A DNA stretch of 64,000 nucleotides, from NCBI RefSeq assembly GCF_037893015.1, contig NC_133666.1, forward strand, positions 622,337,156-622,401,155. The letters run 5' to 3'. The notes under the pieces are model-generated. The model was not told the DNA's origin and ran no database searches. It worked only from the letters and a program-made list of their open reading frames with translations. Every line of letters begins with the position of its first letter. Position 1 is the first letter of the stretch. A program made the position numbers and the translations under genes. This stretch comes from Macrotis lagotis. Its lineage: Eukaryota; Chordata; Mammalia; Peramelemorphia; Peramelidae. This document shows positions 33,681-45,439 of the stretch, piece by piece.

Positions 33681-34456
33681 TCCTCAGCCTGTGCCTGGTT
33701 TTGGGGTGCTTCCTGAGATTTTGAGTATTAATGGGACACCACCCCCACACAAAGATCTCCCTCTGAATGTGAGGCTCCGTCTTCCCTCCTGGTCTGGGAA
33801 TGACCACAAGAGCACCCCTCTGCTGCGGGGCTGAGGTGGGGGGGCCCTGCTGTTCTATGGGGGGGCCTAGACTGCAATCAGGATCTGAGTGAAGTCAGAA
33901 CCCCAGTGTCCTGTTCCAGGGATGGAGGCCAGACTTCAGCAGTCTCTCTTCACTCCCCTCTCTAGGCTCAGCACTCATGCCCTGGGGGCTCCTGCTTACT
34001 GGCTTCTGCTTCCAGTTCCTGGATCTGGGCAGCAGTGGCCACACTGCTTGCTGTGTGCCCTGAGGGCTGGGCTTCACATGCTTGTTCTGGCGGAGGTCCT
34101 CCCACTGATCCCCCAAGTTGTGCTTGGTGCTCCTCATGGTGTAGGTCAGGAAACACCCCTACTGCTGGGAGCCATGGCTCCCAGTGCCCTGGGACTGCCT
34201 CCAGGAGGCTGAAGTTCCTTTGCTCTGGCAGGCCACCCCTGTGGTGGGCCACCCCTCTGACCCTGTGGAGCCGGGTCTTTCTGCTCTTTCCCAGGTTACC
34301 TTGGGTTGGAGAAATGCCTCACTGGATCCCTCTGTGGATTCTGTCTCTCAAAAATTTAGTTAGAGTCCTTAGTTTATAAGTTTTGATTGAGAGCCCCTAA
34401 GAGACGGTCCTCTCTTTGTCGCCATTTTGGCTCCACCCCCTCTCAATAATATTCTT

Positions 34457-34820
34457 GCAGAATAAGAAGTAAGGTAGGAATTGACTTCAGAGAAATCTGA
34501 TAAGATTCACATGAACTGATTTAGAGTGAAATGAGAAGAACCAGAGGAATAATTCATAAAATAACAAAATTGTAAAGACAAGCAATTTGTAAAGACAATA
34601 GAATCTCTGATTAAGACAATAACCCACCCCAATTCCAGAATGAGTGATGATGGAGTCAGGGTACAAACTGAGATTTAAAAAAAATATGACCAATGGAGGA
34701 ATTTGTTTTATTTGCCTATGTATGTTTCAAGTGGGTGGTTTATTTTTCTTTCTTAATGAAGAGAATAGGAAGAGGTGGGAAGTTATGGGAGCATTTTCAC
34801 TGATTAAAAAAAAAATAAAA
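34457..34820 (+). mobile_element. L1 3' end, second half
   Basis: Continuation of the element at 30840: 'GATTCACATGAACTGATTTA', 'GAAATGAGAAGAACCAGAGG' and a closing A-rich tail at 34806-34820. Confidence 0.72.
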
Positions 34821-35497
34821 TTTGGAGGTAGAACCAAGATGGCAGCATGAAGGCAGCATTTCCTGGGAGCTCCTCCCCACCCCACCTCCAAAATAAACAA
34901 ACAAATGATGACTCTAGTCAAAATTTAGAGGGGCAGAACCCACAGAAAGACTGAGTGATACACTTTCACAGTACAAGATAACTTAGAAGTTCTGCAGGAA
35001 AGGTGTGTTTTACTAGGACCAGGGCTTGGAAAAAAAGCTGTGGCAGCAGCACATCCCAGCCCACCCGTCCCAGCCTCAGTCTAGCTCAGCCCATCCCAGC
35101 CCAAAGATCACCTGCAACAGCTTGAAGGGGTGGGGAGAGAATTCTGCTACACCAGAATGAGTGTGGAGTGAGGAGTACCAGCCACAGAATCTGCAGCAAG
35201 AATATTGAGAAAGCAGCCTGCACCTCCAGAGACTGTAAGGGAAGTCTACAGAGATTTCTCTGCTCTCCCTGGGGTAGGACTCTGCTGTTTGCCTACACTC
35301 AGATATTGCAGTTTGGGCTTCCATACTAAGATAGCAGGATCCCTCCTTATAGCCCCAGGGCAGAGGGAGTCCTGTTGGCCATCTACTTATCAAAGCACAG
35401 GCCAGAAAACATAAGTCCTTTGAAGAATAAAGGTCCCAGTGGTGTGTCCCCCTAAAAAAACCCCAAAGCCTTGAAAGTGCTGTCTTGGGCTGAGGAA

Positions 35498-36366
35498 ATG
35501 AGTAAACAACAGAAAAAGAAGAATATGACCATAGAGAATTACTTTAGTCCTATGGAAGATCAAAACACATACTATGATGATGACAAAATCAGAGTTTCCA
35601 TATCCAAAACTTCCAAGAGAAATAGAAAATGGGATCAGACTATGGACGAGCTCAAAAAAGACTTTGAAAAGCAATTAAGGGAGATGGAGGAAAAATTGGA
35701 AGGAGAAATGAGAGTGATGCAGAAAAATCATGAAAACCAAATCAAAACTTGGTGAAAGATATACAAAGACATACTGAAGAAAATAATATGTTGAAAACCA
35801 GTTTAGGCCTAATGGAAAAAAGCAAAGCAAAAGGCAAATGAGGAGAAGAATGCCTTAAAAAGCATAATTGGCCAGCTGGAAAAGTAGATAAAAAAGCTCT
35901 CTGAAGAAAATAACTCCTTCAAATGCAGAATGGAACTAAAGGAAGCTGATGACTCTGCAAGAAATCAGGAAGAAATAAAACTTCCAAAGAAGTTAAAAAT
36001 TAGAAGAAAATGTGAACTATCTCATTGGGAAAACAACCAACCTCAAAAACAGATCCAGAAGAAATTATTGGGCTATCTGAAAGCCATGATCAAGTGAAGA
36101 GCCTAGGCTTCATTTTTCAAGAAATAATACAGCATCATTGCTCTGAGATCCTAGAAGCAGAGGGTAAAATAGAAATTGAGAGAATTCACTGGTCACCTCC
36201 TGAAAGAGATCTCAAAAGAAAACCTTCCAGGAATATTATACCCAAATTCCAAAACTCCTAAATCAAAGAGCTGCCAGAAACAAACAATTCAACTACTGAA
36301 GCTTTCCTATTGAAAGAGCTGAACAGAAAGTTTGATCTCCAAGTACAGGACTCTGGTGAACCATAG
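35498..36366 (+). pseudogene. HAL1 ORF1 (L1 ORF1p-like), broken
   Basis: Begins MSKQQKKKNMTIENYFSPME. A charged coiled coil (MDELKKDFEKQLREMEEKLE) follows, and the first frame stops at 35753. Later pieces (…EEIIGLSESHDQVKSLG…, 36025-36261) and a final match near 36330-36366 lie in other frames. The ORF1p C-terminal block LNVLFQGKRW is largely deleted, since 36300 jumps directly into the 'LLKELNRKFDLQVQDSGE' equivalent. Confidence 0.75.
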
Positions 36367-36703
36367 AGGGAGTAGAACAGAAGGACTAACTATGAGGAAC
36401 TTAATGATATTGAACTATTTGTATTCTTGCGTGAGAAGAAGATATTGATAACTCATATGAACTTTCTCATTTACAAGAGCTGTTAGAAGGAGCATATATA
36501 GACAGGACATAGGAAGGAACGTAATATAATGGTATGATATACTCAAAAGATGGAGTCAATGGGTGATAAAGGAAAGTACTGGGAGGAAGGAAAAGTAGAT
36601 GAAGAAGAAGCTAAGAAATTTCTCATAAGAGTCAAGAAACAGCTTTTTCAATGGATTGGAAAGGGGCAAGGCAAAGAGGAATGAGTGAGCCTTCGTTCTC
36701 ATC

Positions 36704-36884
36704 AGAAATGGCTCAGAGGGGTGGCTAGGTGGCGCAGTGGATAAAGCACCGGCCCTGGAGTCAGGAATACCTGGGTTCAAATCTGGTCTCAGACACTTAA
36801 TAAGTACCTAGCTGTGTGGCCTTGGGCAAGCCACTTAACCCCATTGCCTTGCAAAAACTAAAAAAAAAAAGAAATGGCTCAGAG
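36704..36884 (+). mobile_element. Young SINE inserted in HAL1 3'UTR
   Basis: AGAAATGGCTCAGAG at 36704-36718 and 36870-36884, a perfect 15-bp duplication. Body 36719-36869 is close to the window's SINE consensus. Confidence 0.95.
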
Positions 36885-37501
36885 AGGAAATAACATACAC
36901 ACTTAATAGGGTGAGGAAATCTATTTTACTCTATAGAAAAATAAGAAGAAAGGGATAGGATAAAGGGGAAAGGGGGGAGGGAAGATTGAGGGAGAGGGTA
37001 CTCGGATTCAACACACTTTTGGACAGGCCCAGGGTGAAAGGAGAGAGAAAGAATAGAATAAATGAGAGTGGGGAGAAATAGAGTAGAGTTATAGCTAGTA
37101 ATAGCAAATGTGGGAAAAACATTGAAGCAACCTCTCTGGTGGACTTATGATAAAGAAAACAACTCACCCCAGAGACAGAGCCATTGAAAGCTGAACAGAC
37201 TGAAGCACAATTTTTTTCCTCTCTCTATTCTTGAGGTTTCTCAACTTCTTTGGGGGGGGGTGGCGGAGGATGTTCATGTTCACTCTTATAACACATTCAG
37301 TTTACATCAATGTATGGCATGGAGGCAGTGTCGAGACTATCAGACAGCCTTCTGTAGTGGGGGAGGGAAGGGAGGATGGGGGAAAAATTGTAGAATTCAG
37401 AGCCTTTCCAAAAATGGTGGGTACAAATTACTATTGTATATAATTGGAGAACAAATTAAATGTTAAAACATAAAAAATAAAAAAATAAAAAATAAAATTT
37501 G

Positions 37502-38198
37502 CTTCATAAAAATCTCCATGATTCTTTAATAAAGTTTTAAGAAGTAGTGGAGGTGAGGGAGGGAAGAGAGGATTAATTTAACCATTCAGGGTAGTCCTTT
37601 ATGATAGTAATGTCCCAGAATTTGTCTTCCTAGGCCCAGTCTCTGAGTCTTCTGGCACTTGGGGACTTTAGAAAGGCAGAAATATTGAAGGTAAATTTCC
37701 AAAAGAATTTAGAATTCAAATTAGAGTGTAAAATTAAAGAACAATTTCTGACACAATAAGTAGTTTTTAAACTGGATTTTAGCGGTAATGACCAAAGATC
37801 TATTCACATCCCTTCTAGCCCTTTTGCATAAACCCAACCCTATAGGTGTTTTATCAGATTAATCCTTCCTCTCAATAGCAAGCTCAACATCAGGGATCCA
37901 GGGAGTGAATGAGTCCCATAATTTGCTACCTCATCCCCTTATAGCCCCACAGCAAACACACACAAAAGTAAATATGAGTTAGTTTATTGTCTCTTCTGCC
38001 CATCCCACATACAAAGTAGAAAGATGAAAAGAAGTGTCAGAGATAAATTCTCTCCCTCCTCTATAAAGACCTTTCAGTAAGAATAAGGTTTATAACACTT
38101 CCTCCTTCCTTCCTCTAGTTCTTGTCTCCCTCCACTTCTGGGAGTAAAGAGCAAGATATGAAGCTGGAGGTGAAATGTCCCTGGATATGGGTTGAACT
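37502..38198. other. Unassigned stretch
   Basis: Apparently single-copy within the window. No exon with supporting splice sites found. Confidence 0.35.
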
Positions 38199-38378
38199 TA
38201 GACCTGGGTTTAAATGCAGATATGAAGATGGGACTGCAGTAGGAAACAGACTGGCTGCCTGAAGTGGAGAGCTAGGAGAAAGGGAAAAAGGTAGGGCCAG
38301 AATGGGGTCTAGATCAGTTGGAACACGAAGCAACTATAGAGTTTCATAGCTAGAAAGTAAGGTTGCCTTTTCCAAAAC
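38199..38378 (+). repeat. Direct duplicate of 30637-30822
   Basis: Second copy of the segment described at 30637. The minus strand of this copy shows a short open frame that has no family features. Confidence 0.85.
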
Positions 38379-38579
38379 CCAGTCCTGAAGACCCATAAAT
38401 ATTACTGGAGGTGAGTGTCTCCTTAGGCAATTTCTGTTCCTATCCAGAGACACCGGACAACTCTGAAAGACCAGAGAAATAAAGACTGGAAGGGGGAAAG
38501 AGAAAGGGAAGTGACATGGGCTAGGGCTAGACTGAGTGGAAATGGACTGCAGTCCTGAGTTTAGAGCAGACACTCAGGA

Positions 38580-38944
38580 AGGATCCTCCCCCTTCCTTGT
38601 CTCACTTTTCCTTTGCATTTCAAGATCTGAAATACTTCTCATGATGAACCCTGTAGTCTCAGTCACAAAGGAGAGTTAAGGTAATAGGGTCTTCCTCTAA
38701 AGTCCTCTGCCAAGGAGATATCCTCATGGAGAAGCATCTTTCCTTCACCCCACCTGCAATGTGTCTGAGGGACTGAAAGACGGAACAAGTGGTCCAGAAG
38801 TTTGCACCAGATAGCAGAAGCCCAAACCATCCACACAAAATGTGTCCTGACGTTTTTCGGGCTATCAGCATTTGGGGAAAGAATTTCTAACCTAGCCCCA
38901 GTTCACTCTTTCCAGTGCAGAAGCTGCCTTTGGAATCATCACAG
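38580..38944 (+). other. Candidate noncoding exon ending in a strong splice donor
   Basis: The sequence ends ATCATCACAGG|GTAAGTAATG, a near-perfect donor (GT at 38945). It has no long frame. It could be an upstream untranslated exon of the Ig-like gene 9 kb downstream, or a chance site. No promoter or acceptor was identified. Confidence 0.18.
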
Positions 38945-39767
38945 GGTAAGTAATGACCCCATACCCACAGGGGTCAGTTTTCTACAGACTTCCTCAGTCA
39001 GATATACCCTGATCTTTGTCACTTTGTACTTCCTGTATAGTCACTGATCCCCCTGTGTCCCTGTCAGATACCAACACTGCCTATTTCCCCATATCATAGA
39101 CTTCTGCTTTTCTATGATTTTATCCTTGAAATAGCCTTAATCCTTCTCCTTAATCTTTCTCCTCCTCTTCCTCCTTTTCTCCCTCTCCTTTTTCTGCTTT
39201 TTTGTTATTCTCTCCCTTCTCATTTTAATACTTTTCCTTCTGCTCCACTGTGTAATGGTAATAGAGATAGTTCCTTGTACTCTTTTATTTTCAGGGTTTT
39301 CATTACTTCCTCATTCCTTGGGATGCCTCCAGTATCTACAGGTGTCAAGGTGTGCTTTTATCCACATCTCAAAGCCTAAAAAAAGGATCAATAAGACTGA
39401 AGAAAGACATTACAGAAGTGTTATATTTCTCAACTCTTCATTTTACCCAAAATCATTTTCTGCTCTTCTGTCCTTCCTGCAGTGTCCTTATTGTATCCCC
39501 TACTTTACTTCAACTCATGATCTCTTCTAAATCTTCTCCTTCCCATTTCCTTTTTCTTCTTTCCTTTCTACCTTATCAGCCTCTCTTCTTCTCCTTCCCC
39601 CCTACCGTTTCAGGGTTCTTTCTTTTTCTCCCTTTCTAAGAGGAGAGCAGCTAATAAGTTCTGGATTTGTCTTAATGAGAAGTTTACCCTTCAAAAGGTG
39701 GAGAAACCAAGGGAAAATCTTCTCTACATCATAGTCTCACTTTGGGGGAGAACTTTCTAGGGTAGAA
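38945..39767. other. Unassigned, pyrimidine-rich
   Basis: 39130-39250 and 39520-39640 are TC-rich. No repeat family or exon recognised. Confidence 0.35.
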
Positions 39768-40468
39768 ATAATGGAAACTTTGTTTTTTTTTAATGTTTTT
39801 TTGAATTTTACAAATTTTCCCTCCTAAATCTCGCTTCCCTCCCCGCCACCACAGAAGGCAGTCTGATAGTCTTTACATTGTTTCCATGCTATACATTGAT
39901 CTAAGTTGAATGTGTTGAGAGAGAAATCATATCCTTAAGGAAAAAATAAAATATAAGACATAGCAAAATTATATAATAAGATACCTTTTTTAAAAAAAAT
40001 TAAAGATAATAGTCTTTGGTCTTTGTTCAAACTCCATAATTCATTCTCTGGATACAGATAATATTCTCTATCTCAGATACCCTAAAATTGTCCCTGATTG
40101 TTTCATTGATGAAATGAGCAAGTTCATTAAGGTTGATCATCAACCCTATGTTGCTGTTCATTGTTCTTATGGTTCTGCTCACCTCTCTAAGCATCAGTTC
40201 ATGCAAATCCTTCTAGGCTTTTCTGGATTCCCATCCCTCCTGGGTTCTAATAGAACAATAGTGTTCCATAACATCCATATACCACAATTTGTTCAGCCAT
40301 TCCCCAAATGATCACTCAATTTCCAATTCTTTGCCACCACAAACAGGGCTGCTATGAATATTTTTATAGGAATGATGTTTTTATCCTTTTTCATGATCTC
40401 TTCAGGGTATAGACCCAGGAGTGGTATTTCTGGATCAAAGGGTATACACGTTTATAATGGAAACTTTG
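39768..40468 (-). mobile_element. 5'-truncated L1 with 15-bp target-site duplication
   Basis: ATAATGGAAACTTTG at 39768-39782 and 40454-40468 flanks 671 bp of antisense L1 3' end. Markers: 'GTTGATCATCAACCCTATGT', 'TAGAACAATAGTGTTCCATA', 'TGGTATTTCTGGATCAAAGG'. Confidence 0.9.
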
Positions 40469-41925
40469 AATGGGAATATTACTACTCCCTCTCATTGTGA
40501 CAGAGGAGAGGAAATTCAGAAATAGTTTGAAGAAACAATGGGAAACAATGACTAGGAGGAGAGAAATTGGTGTTTTTCTAAAGAGACTTATTCATAGTTG
40601 TCTTGATTCTCAGTAACTAATTCGCAAACTTTTTAAACTAGAAACAATAGCTAGAAGTTGCCAAGAGGCAAGGGTAGCCTGATATCAGGAAAATCTTCTT
40701 TACTTATAGGGGGTGAAAGAGAAATGGACTCTCATAGGAGATGGTGGATTCTTCCTCCTGGAAAGTTATCAGTTAAAATAAGAAAGGTCACTTCTTGGTT
40801 ATGTTGTAGGAATTGTTCTTTTTTTTTTTTTTTCTGGAATGGATTGGTCCCTTCCAACTATCTCATTCTGTGAGGTCATATTGTGAAATTAGGATCTTTC
40901 TACCCTCTGCTGTACTCTGTCCTGATCCCATCCCCTGTTTTACTCGAATGAATTGAACACTTCTCAATAACTGGACCTGTAGGATCTATGGAAAAGATAA
41001 GGAAAAGACAATGAGTTCTGTATTGAACAGTTTGAGTTTGAGATCCTGAGGTTACTGAAGAACTATGGAAGTTTATCCTAGAGAAGGGATATCTGGGTGA
41101 TGGGGAGTATAATAACTGCCTTTTTCTCTGCCATAGCATCTCCCCTTAACACAGCAGCAGAAATTTCCAGTTAATGGTACTCATCCTTCATCACCTTTCT
41201 TATAGAAGCATTCTATTAAACTCTCTAATACACTGATCATGTGATATAGCAAATCATATTACCTCTGTATTGTATCTTATTCCCTTGTAAACTGCTGTAA
41301 ATGAACAGTACTGAAAACTATAGGAAGAAGTTGCAAAAGGTCAATTTGGATCTTATATCAGGAAAACAACTGTTCGACTTGCCCTGATGTAGAGGACTGA
41401 CTAGAGAAGTATCAGTTTCCCCCTCCTCAAGGGTCTTCTGACAGTAGCTGAATGGTTACTTGTTCAGAATGTTCTAAACAGAAATTTTGTCATGGAACAG
41501 TTTAGACTGGATGAACTCTGGATCCTTTGATATTTTCAGATTGTGTAAGGTACAGTAGGTAGGGTGAACTAGTTATGATGGAGTACCTATGATGGAGGAG
41601 ACAGATGGAACAGATTAAGTGGAGGGTGCAGAGCATAGTGGGAAGTATGGAGGAGATGGAATAGAATAAATCAGACAACCTGGAGTGATGTAGTTGTCTG
41701 GATCAACATGGTAGACCAGACCAGGGGAGTTAAATGCACTATTCTCATTGGGCAAAGATGCCATCTTAACTAGGATCACTCAAATGCTGCTGCTTGCCAA
41801 GCAAGATAGTCCTTTCTAGCCTCTCCTCAGCCTGTGCCTGAGTCTTATGCTTTAGAGCATGAACTCTCCAAGAGTAGGGATTGTTTTCTATTTTGTTTCT
41901 TGTTTCCTTAATCCCCAGTGCTTAG
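40469..41925. other. Unassigned, with two weakly related degenerate repeats
   Basis: 40635-40880 and 41300-41530 share 'AGAAGTTGC' and 'ATATCAGGAAAA' in the same order and may be copies of one old repeat. No coding signal seen. Confidence 0.35.
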
Positions 41926-42097
41926 CATTCAGTAAGTTTTTCTTTTTGTTTTTTGCAAGGCAATGGGGTTAAGTGACCTGCCCAGGGTCACCCAGCTAGG
42001 TAATTATTAAGTGTCTGAGGCCGGATTTGAATTCAAATCCTCCTGACTCCAGGACTGGTGCTCTATCTACTGTACCACCTAGCTACCCCATTCAGTA
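41926..42097 (-). mobile_element. SINE with 9-bp target-site duplication
   Basis: CATTCAGTA at 41926-41934 and 42089-42097. Minus-strand SINE 41935-42088. Confidence 0.88.
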
Positions 42098-42315
42098 GAT
42101 TTTTAAAAAATGTTTTATTGGTATTTTCTGGTATGTATTTTTTACATAATCACTAGTCACAGTGAGATTTTATTAAATGCTGGTTGATTGATTGCTTTGA
42201 TAGAGTTGGTGGGGCCTTACTTGCTCCTTGAGAACCCCATATTTGTCCACCTCTATTAGTCTCACCATCTTCTCTCTATTCCTTGTCATTTCTTGCAATC
42301 TCTACCTTTCAACAG

Positions 42316-42409
42316 AAGTTGATGAGCAAAATATTACTCTAAGAACTCTATCTATTCTCCTCTTCAAGAATTATATACCATCACCCAAGGATCTTAAATG
42401 GCTCATCAG
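42316..42409 (+). other. Candidate orphan exon with strong splice sites
   Basis: Pyrimidine-rich tract and AACAG acceptor (42311-42315), 94 nt, then CAG|GTAAGTGTG donor (GT at 42410). The frame entering at phase 1 is open and reads VDEQNITLRTLSILLFKNYI and onwards, leaving phase 2. I recognise no family. It could be an exon of an upstream gene or an untranslated exon, or a chance match. Confidence 0.25.
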
Positions 42410-42800
42410 GTAAGTGTGTGTGTCTGGCTTATACAAACAATGACTCTGGCATTCAGGGGAGAGGTGTCTGGAATGGACAGCATCCTTATTTCTCCCTGCT
42501 CTCCATACTGCTAGATTGTTGTTATAAAAACATAGCTCTGATCAGACTAGGCTTCTCAAAACATTCATTTACTTCTCATTGGACAATAATCTAAAATAAA
42601 AACTCTTTAACTACAAAGATACCAACCATCTGATGCTTCTCCTGTACCTTGCACCCTGCACCCTACCCCATTGCCAAACCACTATCATTCCAGTCTCATT
42701 TCCCATCAGTGACTCAGGTAATAACAATAATAAAAATAATGGATAGTATTTGTAATAGTATTTAAGGTATTCAAAGCATTTTACATATATCATCCATTAG
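42410..42800. other. Unassigned; part may be old L2-like
   Basis: 42500-42690 ('TCTGATCAGACTAGGCTTCT', 'ACCATCTGATGCTTCTCCTG') is vaguely similar in layout to L2 3' regions, but too diverged to call. Confidence 0.3.
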
Positions 42801-42960
42801 ATTCTCTAAAGGATCCTATGAATTAGAAGTTATTATTCATGGTCATTTTATAGATAAGGAAACTGAGGATGAGAGGTTAAGTGATTTGTCCAGGACTACC
42901 CAACTAGCATCTGAGACAAAATTTAAGCTAAAGTCTTTCTTCTTGATATCTGGTCCAATA
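42800..42960 (-). mobile_element. MIR SINE, antisense
   Basis: The + strand reads 'CATTTTATAGATAAGGAAAC' then 'TGAGGATGAGAGGTTAAGTG' and 'CCAACTAGCATCTGAGACAA', the complement of a mammalian MIR. Ancient. Confidence 0.7.
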
Positions 42961-43399
42961 GTTTATCCAACTGGGTCACAGACTGCTTCTTTAATTAAGA
43001 TTAGAAGGTCCCCAAAGTCAGACATTGGGAGGTAGCTTCCTTCTCTCTAGTGCTGAGTGTAAGGTCTTTTATATAGTTGGCATTCAGTGCACATTTGATA
43101 ACTTGAAGCTGGATGCTCAAACAAGCAGTTGAGATTAGGGGAAGTCTCATTGTTACTGACAGCTCCCAAGAACCACATTGCCCGAATTCTAGGTTGTTCA
43201 TTTCCTTACACTCAAAGATTTATGACAAATGGCAACTCTGAGGAAGGTCACTTCTTCTGAGATCATGAGCCCCTTGTGCTGAACTAGGGAGAACTTTGGG
43301 GTGGGGGAAATGTATCCTGAACTCTAGGTCAAATAATACCATCTCTAGTGTGAAAATTCTGTTCATGCAGGTCAGCCACTTAATCTCAGTGAGTTAATT

Positions 43400-43515
43400 T
43401 GGACCCAAAGAACATATTTTGCTAATGGTCACACACGAAATTTGGTTCAGAGACAGAACTTTGATCCAAGTCTTTCTGAATCCAACACAGGTCCTTTATG
43501 CTTCAGTCACTAATT
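43400..43515 (-). mobile_element. Degenerate MIR trace, antisense
   Basis: 'TAATGGTCACACACGAAATT' then 'AGAACTTTGATCCAAGTCTT' preserves MIR core order weakly. Confidence 0.35.
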
Positions 43516-43867
43516 CATAGCTGCCTCTCTGAAAGCTTTTTGTTGTTTTTTGTTTCATAGGTTTAAAGAATTTCTAGTTTGAAAAGTGTTTCCATTGAAG
43601 CAACCCATCGATTCATCTCTTATATTTGAAAAGGAACCCACTATAGACTTCTCTTAGAGAATTTGCATGGGGAACTGATCTACTTCTCCCCAGTTTCATT
43701 TCTCCTTTAAGAAGCTTCTTGGACTTCCTCCCTCATCCAAGGAGCATTTGGGTTGCTGACAATGTGAGCCACATCCTTCCTGTTACATTTTCCAAGTTCA
43801 GGGCCAGCTTCCCCAGTCTTACTCACATAGACTCCTCCTCTCTGCCTCCTTTTCTTCTCTCTCACAA

Positions 43868-43876
43868 ACACACACA

Positions 43877-43918
<42 letters not shown>
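43868..43918. repeat. (AC)n microsatellite
   Basis: About 22 CA units with one T interruption. Flanking open frames on both strands are products of this repeat. Confidence 0.97.
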
Positions 43919-45228
43919 TTCATATTAAGGAAGCTCACAGAATAATTTGGTCCACTCCATGACTTCTTCACTCTCCAAGCCAGGCATTTATGTAGTGGGG
44001 GAACAAACAGCATTGGGACTCAAAACACTTGGGTTTCAGTCACAGAGATGCCCTTAGCTTTGGTAAGGAAGCTCCTTTAGATAATTTTCCTCTTTTGGCC
44101 TCAAATTCTCTCTTGAAAAAATGTGTGTGACAGCTATGGTGGTCCAATAGGGGATTAAGAGGGATTTGATGAAATAATCTTTAACCTTCACAGGCCTATG
44201 AATGCCTCACAAACAAAAGCAAGAGGACAACAATCAAAGCCTCTGATGTCTAGGACATCCCATGACAAGAAAGAGAAAGATAGAAAGAAAAAAAGAAAGA
44301 AGCATTTATGAAGAACCTATTATGTACAGGATCTAGGCTAAATTCTCCATGGCACCAAGGTATTGGAGTGGTAGGAGACAAAAGAAATGACAAGACATAA
44401 TAGGGAAAGAAGAAGTACAGGGGTCAAATCTGTTTTTATAGTGAACCTCAAAATGATCTTTTGAGATGCAGATTCTCACGAAATGAAACTAATCTGCAAA
44501 CCTTGTCTTGGGAAGCAGGACTGGGACTGGGAGACTGAAAGGATTATTTTAAGAATTTAGAAACTGAGGGAATTAAACAGAATAAAATGAACATGTGCCC
44601 CCCAAATACAGGGAAATGAAGAGATTTAAGAGAATAAGGGAACAACAAATGGTTCATGGAGCTTATCAGGCATATGAGTCCAGATAAAGGATACTTAGAA
44701 TATGCAAAAAGATTCTTAGACTAGGTGAGTAAGAATTAAGAGACCTTAAACCATATGGTAAGGATCAGGCAGGTAATTGTGAGTACTTCCCTTTTCCCTT
44801 TGCCAGATTCAGTTGTCACTCATGTCTAGTATCCCAAGCCTTTGATTCCTTACTAGGGTCCATCTGCTTGCAGACATGTCCTCCAAGATAATCTGAGTCT
44901 GCTTTTTGTTTTTAGCCCTGGATTCCTTTGTATCTTTAGTTATCAAATTGAAGGTTTGGAGCAGGATGGTCTATGCTTAGGTGCTTGTTATCACAGCATA
45001 ATTGCAAGGAGAAAGCTCTCCTCTTTTCCCCACCCCACCCCCAAAGGAAATAGAGAGTCAATCCCTCCAGTAATGCACAGCTACCCAAATAAAGACAATC
45101 CATGGAAGAAGGAAATCTTCCACGTTGAAGGAACTATGATCCAATCCAGGTTCTTCTAACAAAGAGATAGTTTTGAGAACAGATCACATTCCTTCAGGGG
45201 AAGCCAAGCCTCTACAAAAACACAAATA
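43919..45228. other. Unassigned stretch
   Basis: Mostly unrecognised. 44283-44360 contains 'ATTTATGAAGAACCTATTAT' and 'AGGATCTAGGCTAAATTCTC', resembling the repeat end at 49106. Confidence 0.3.
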
Positions 45229-45283
45229 AAGCACAGACACACAGAGACACACAGAGACACATACAGACACACAGACACACACA

Positions 45284-45322
<39 letters not shown>
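45229..45322. repeat. (AC)/(ACAG) compound microsatellite
   Basis: ACACAGAGACAC units grading into a pure (AC)n run. Confidence 0.96.
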
Positions 45323-45324
<2 letters not shown>

Positions 45325-45439
45325 CTCTGCTTCCATTAGAGGAATGCCCTGACAACACTCATGCAACACTCATGGCCTTGTATCACCAAGCCCCTTTCCC
45401 CCTCCTGGAGTTTATTTGCTTGTAAAGCTGTCCCACAAC

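Larger units (their letters stand above)
31188..34456 (-). mobile_element. Complete HAL1 with three SINE modules, 14-bp target-site duplication
   Basis: TCAATAATATTCTT at 31188-31201 and 34443-34456 encloses 3241 bp on the minus strand. The order is the same as in the 18.8 kb copy: 5' end near 34440 (GAGCCAAAATGGCGAC), GC-rich 5'UTR, ORF1 (about 33680 to 32595), 3' region with modules 31424-31566, 31611-31745 and 31955-32095, then an AT-rich end. It split an older L1 3' end. It is one of the cleanest HAL1 insertions here. Confidence 0.9.
34811..37501 (+). mobile_element. Complete HAL1, second subfamily, with 14-bp target-site duplication
   Basis: AAAAATAAAATTTG at 34811-34824 and 37488-37501 bounds a 2663-bp element (34825-37487; 151 bp of this is a later SINE). 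It starts GAGGTAGAACCAAGATGGC. 5'UTR to about 35497; ORF1 from 35498 to about 36366; purine-rich 3'UTR and A-rich tail. Both ends are present and ORF2 is absent, so this is an ORF1-only design rather than a deleted L1. Confidence 0.9.
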
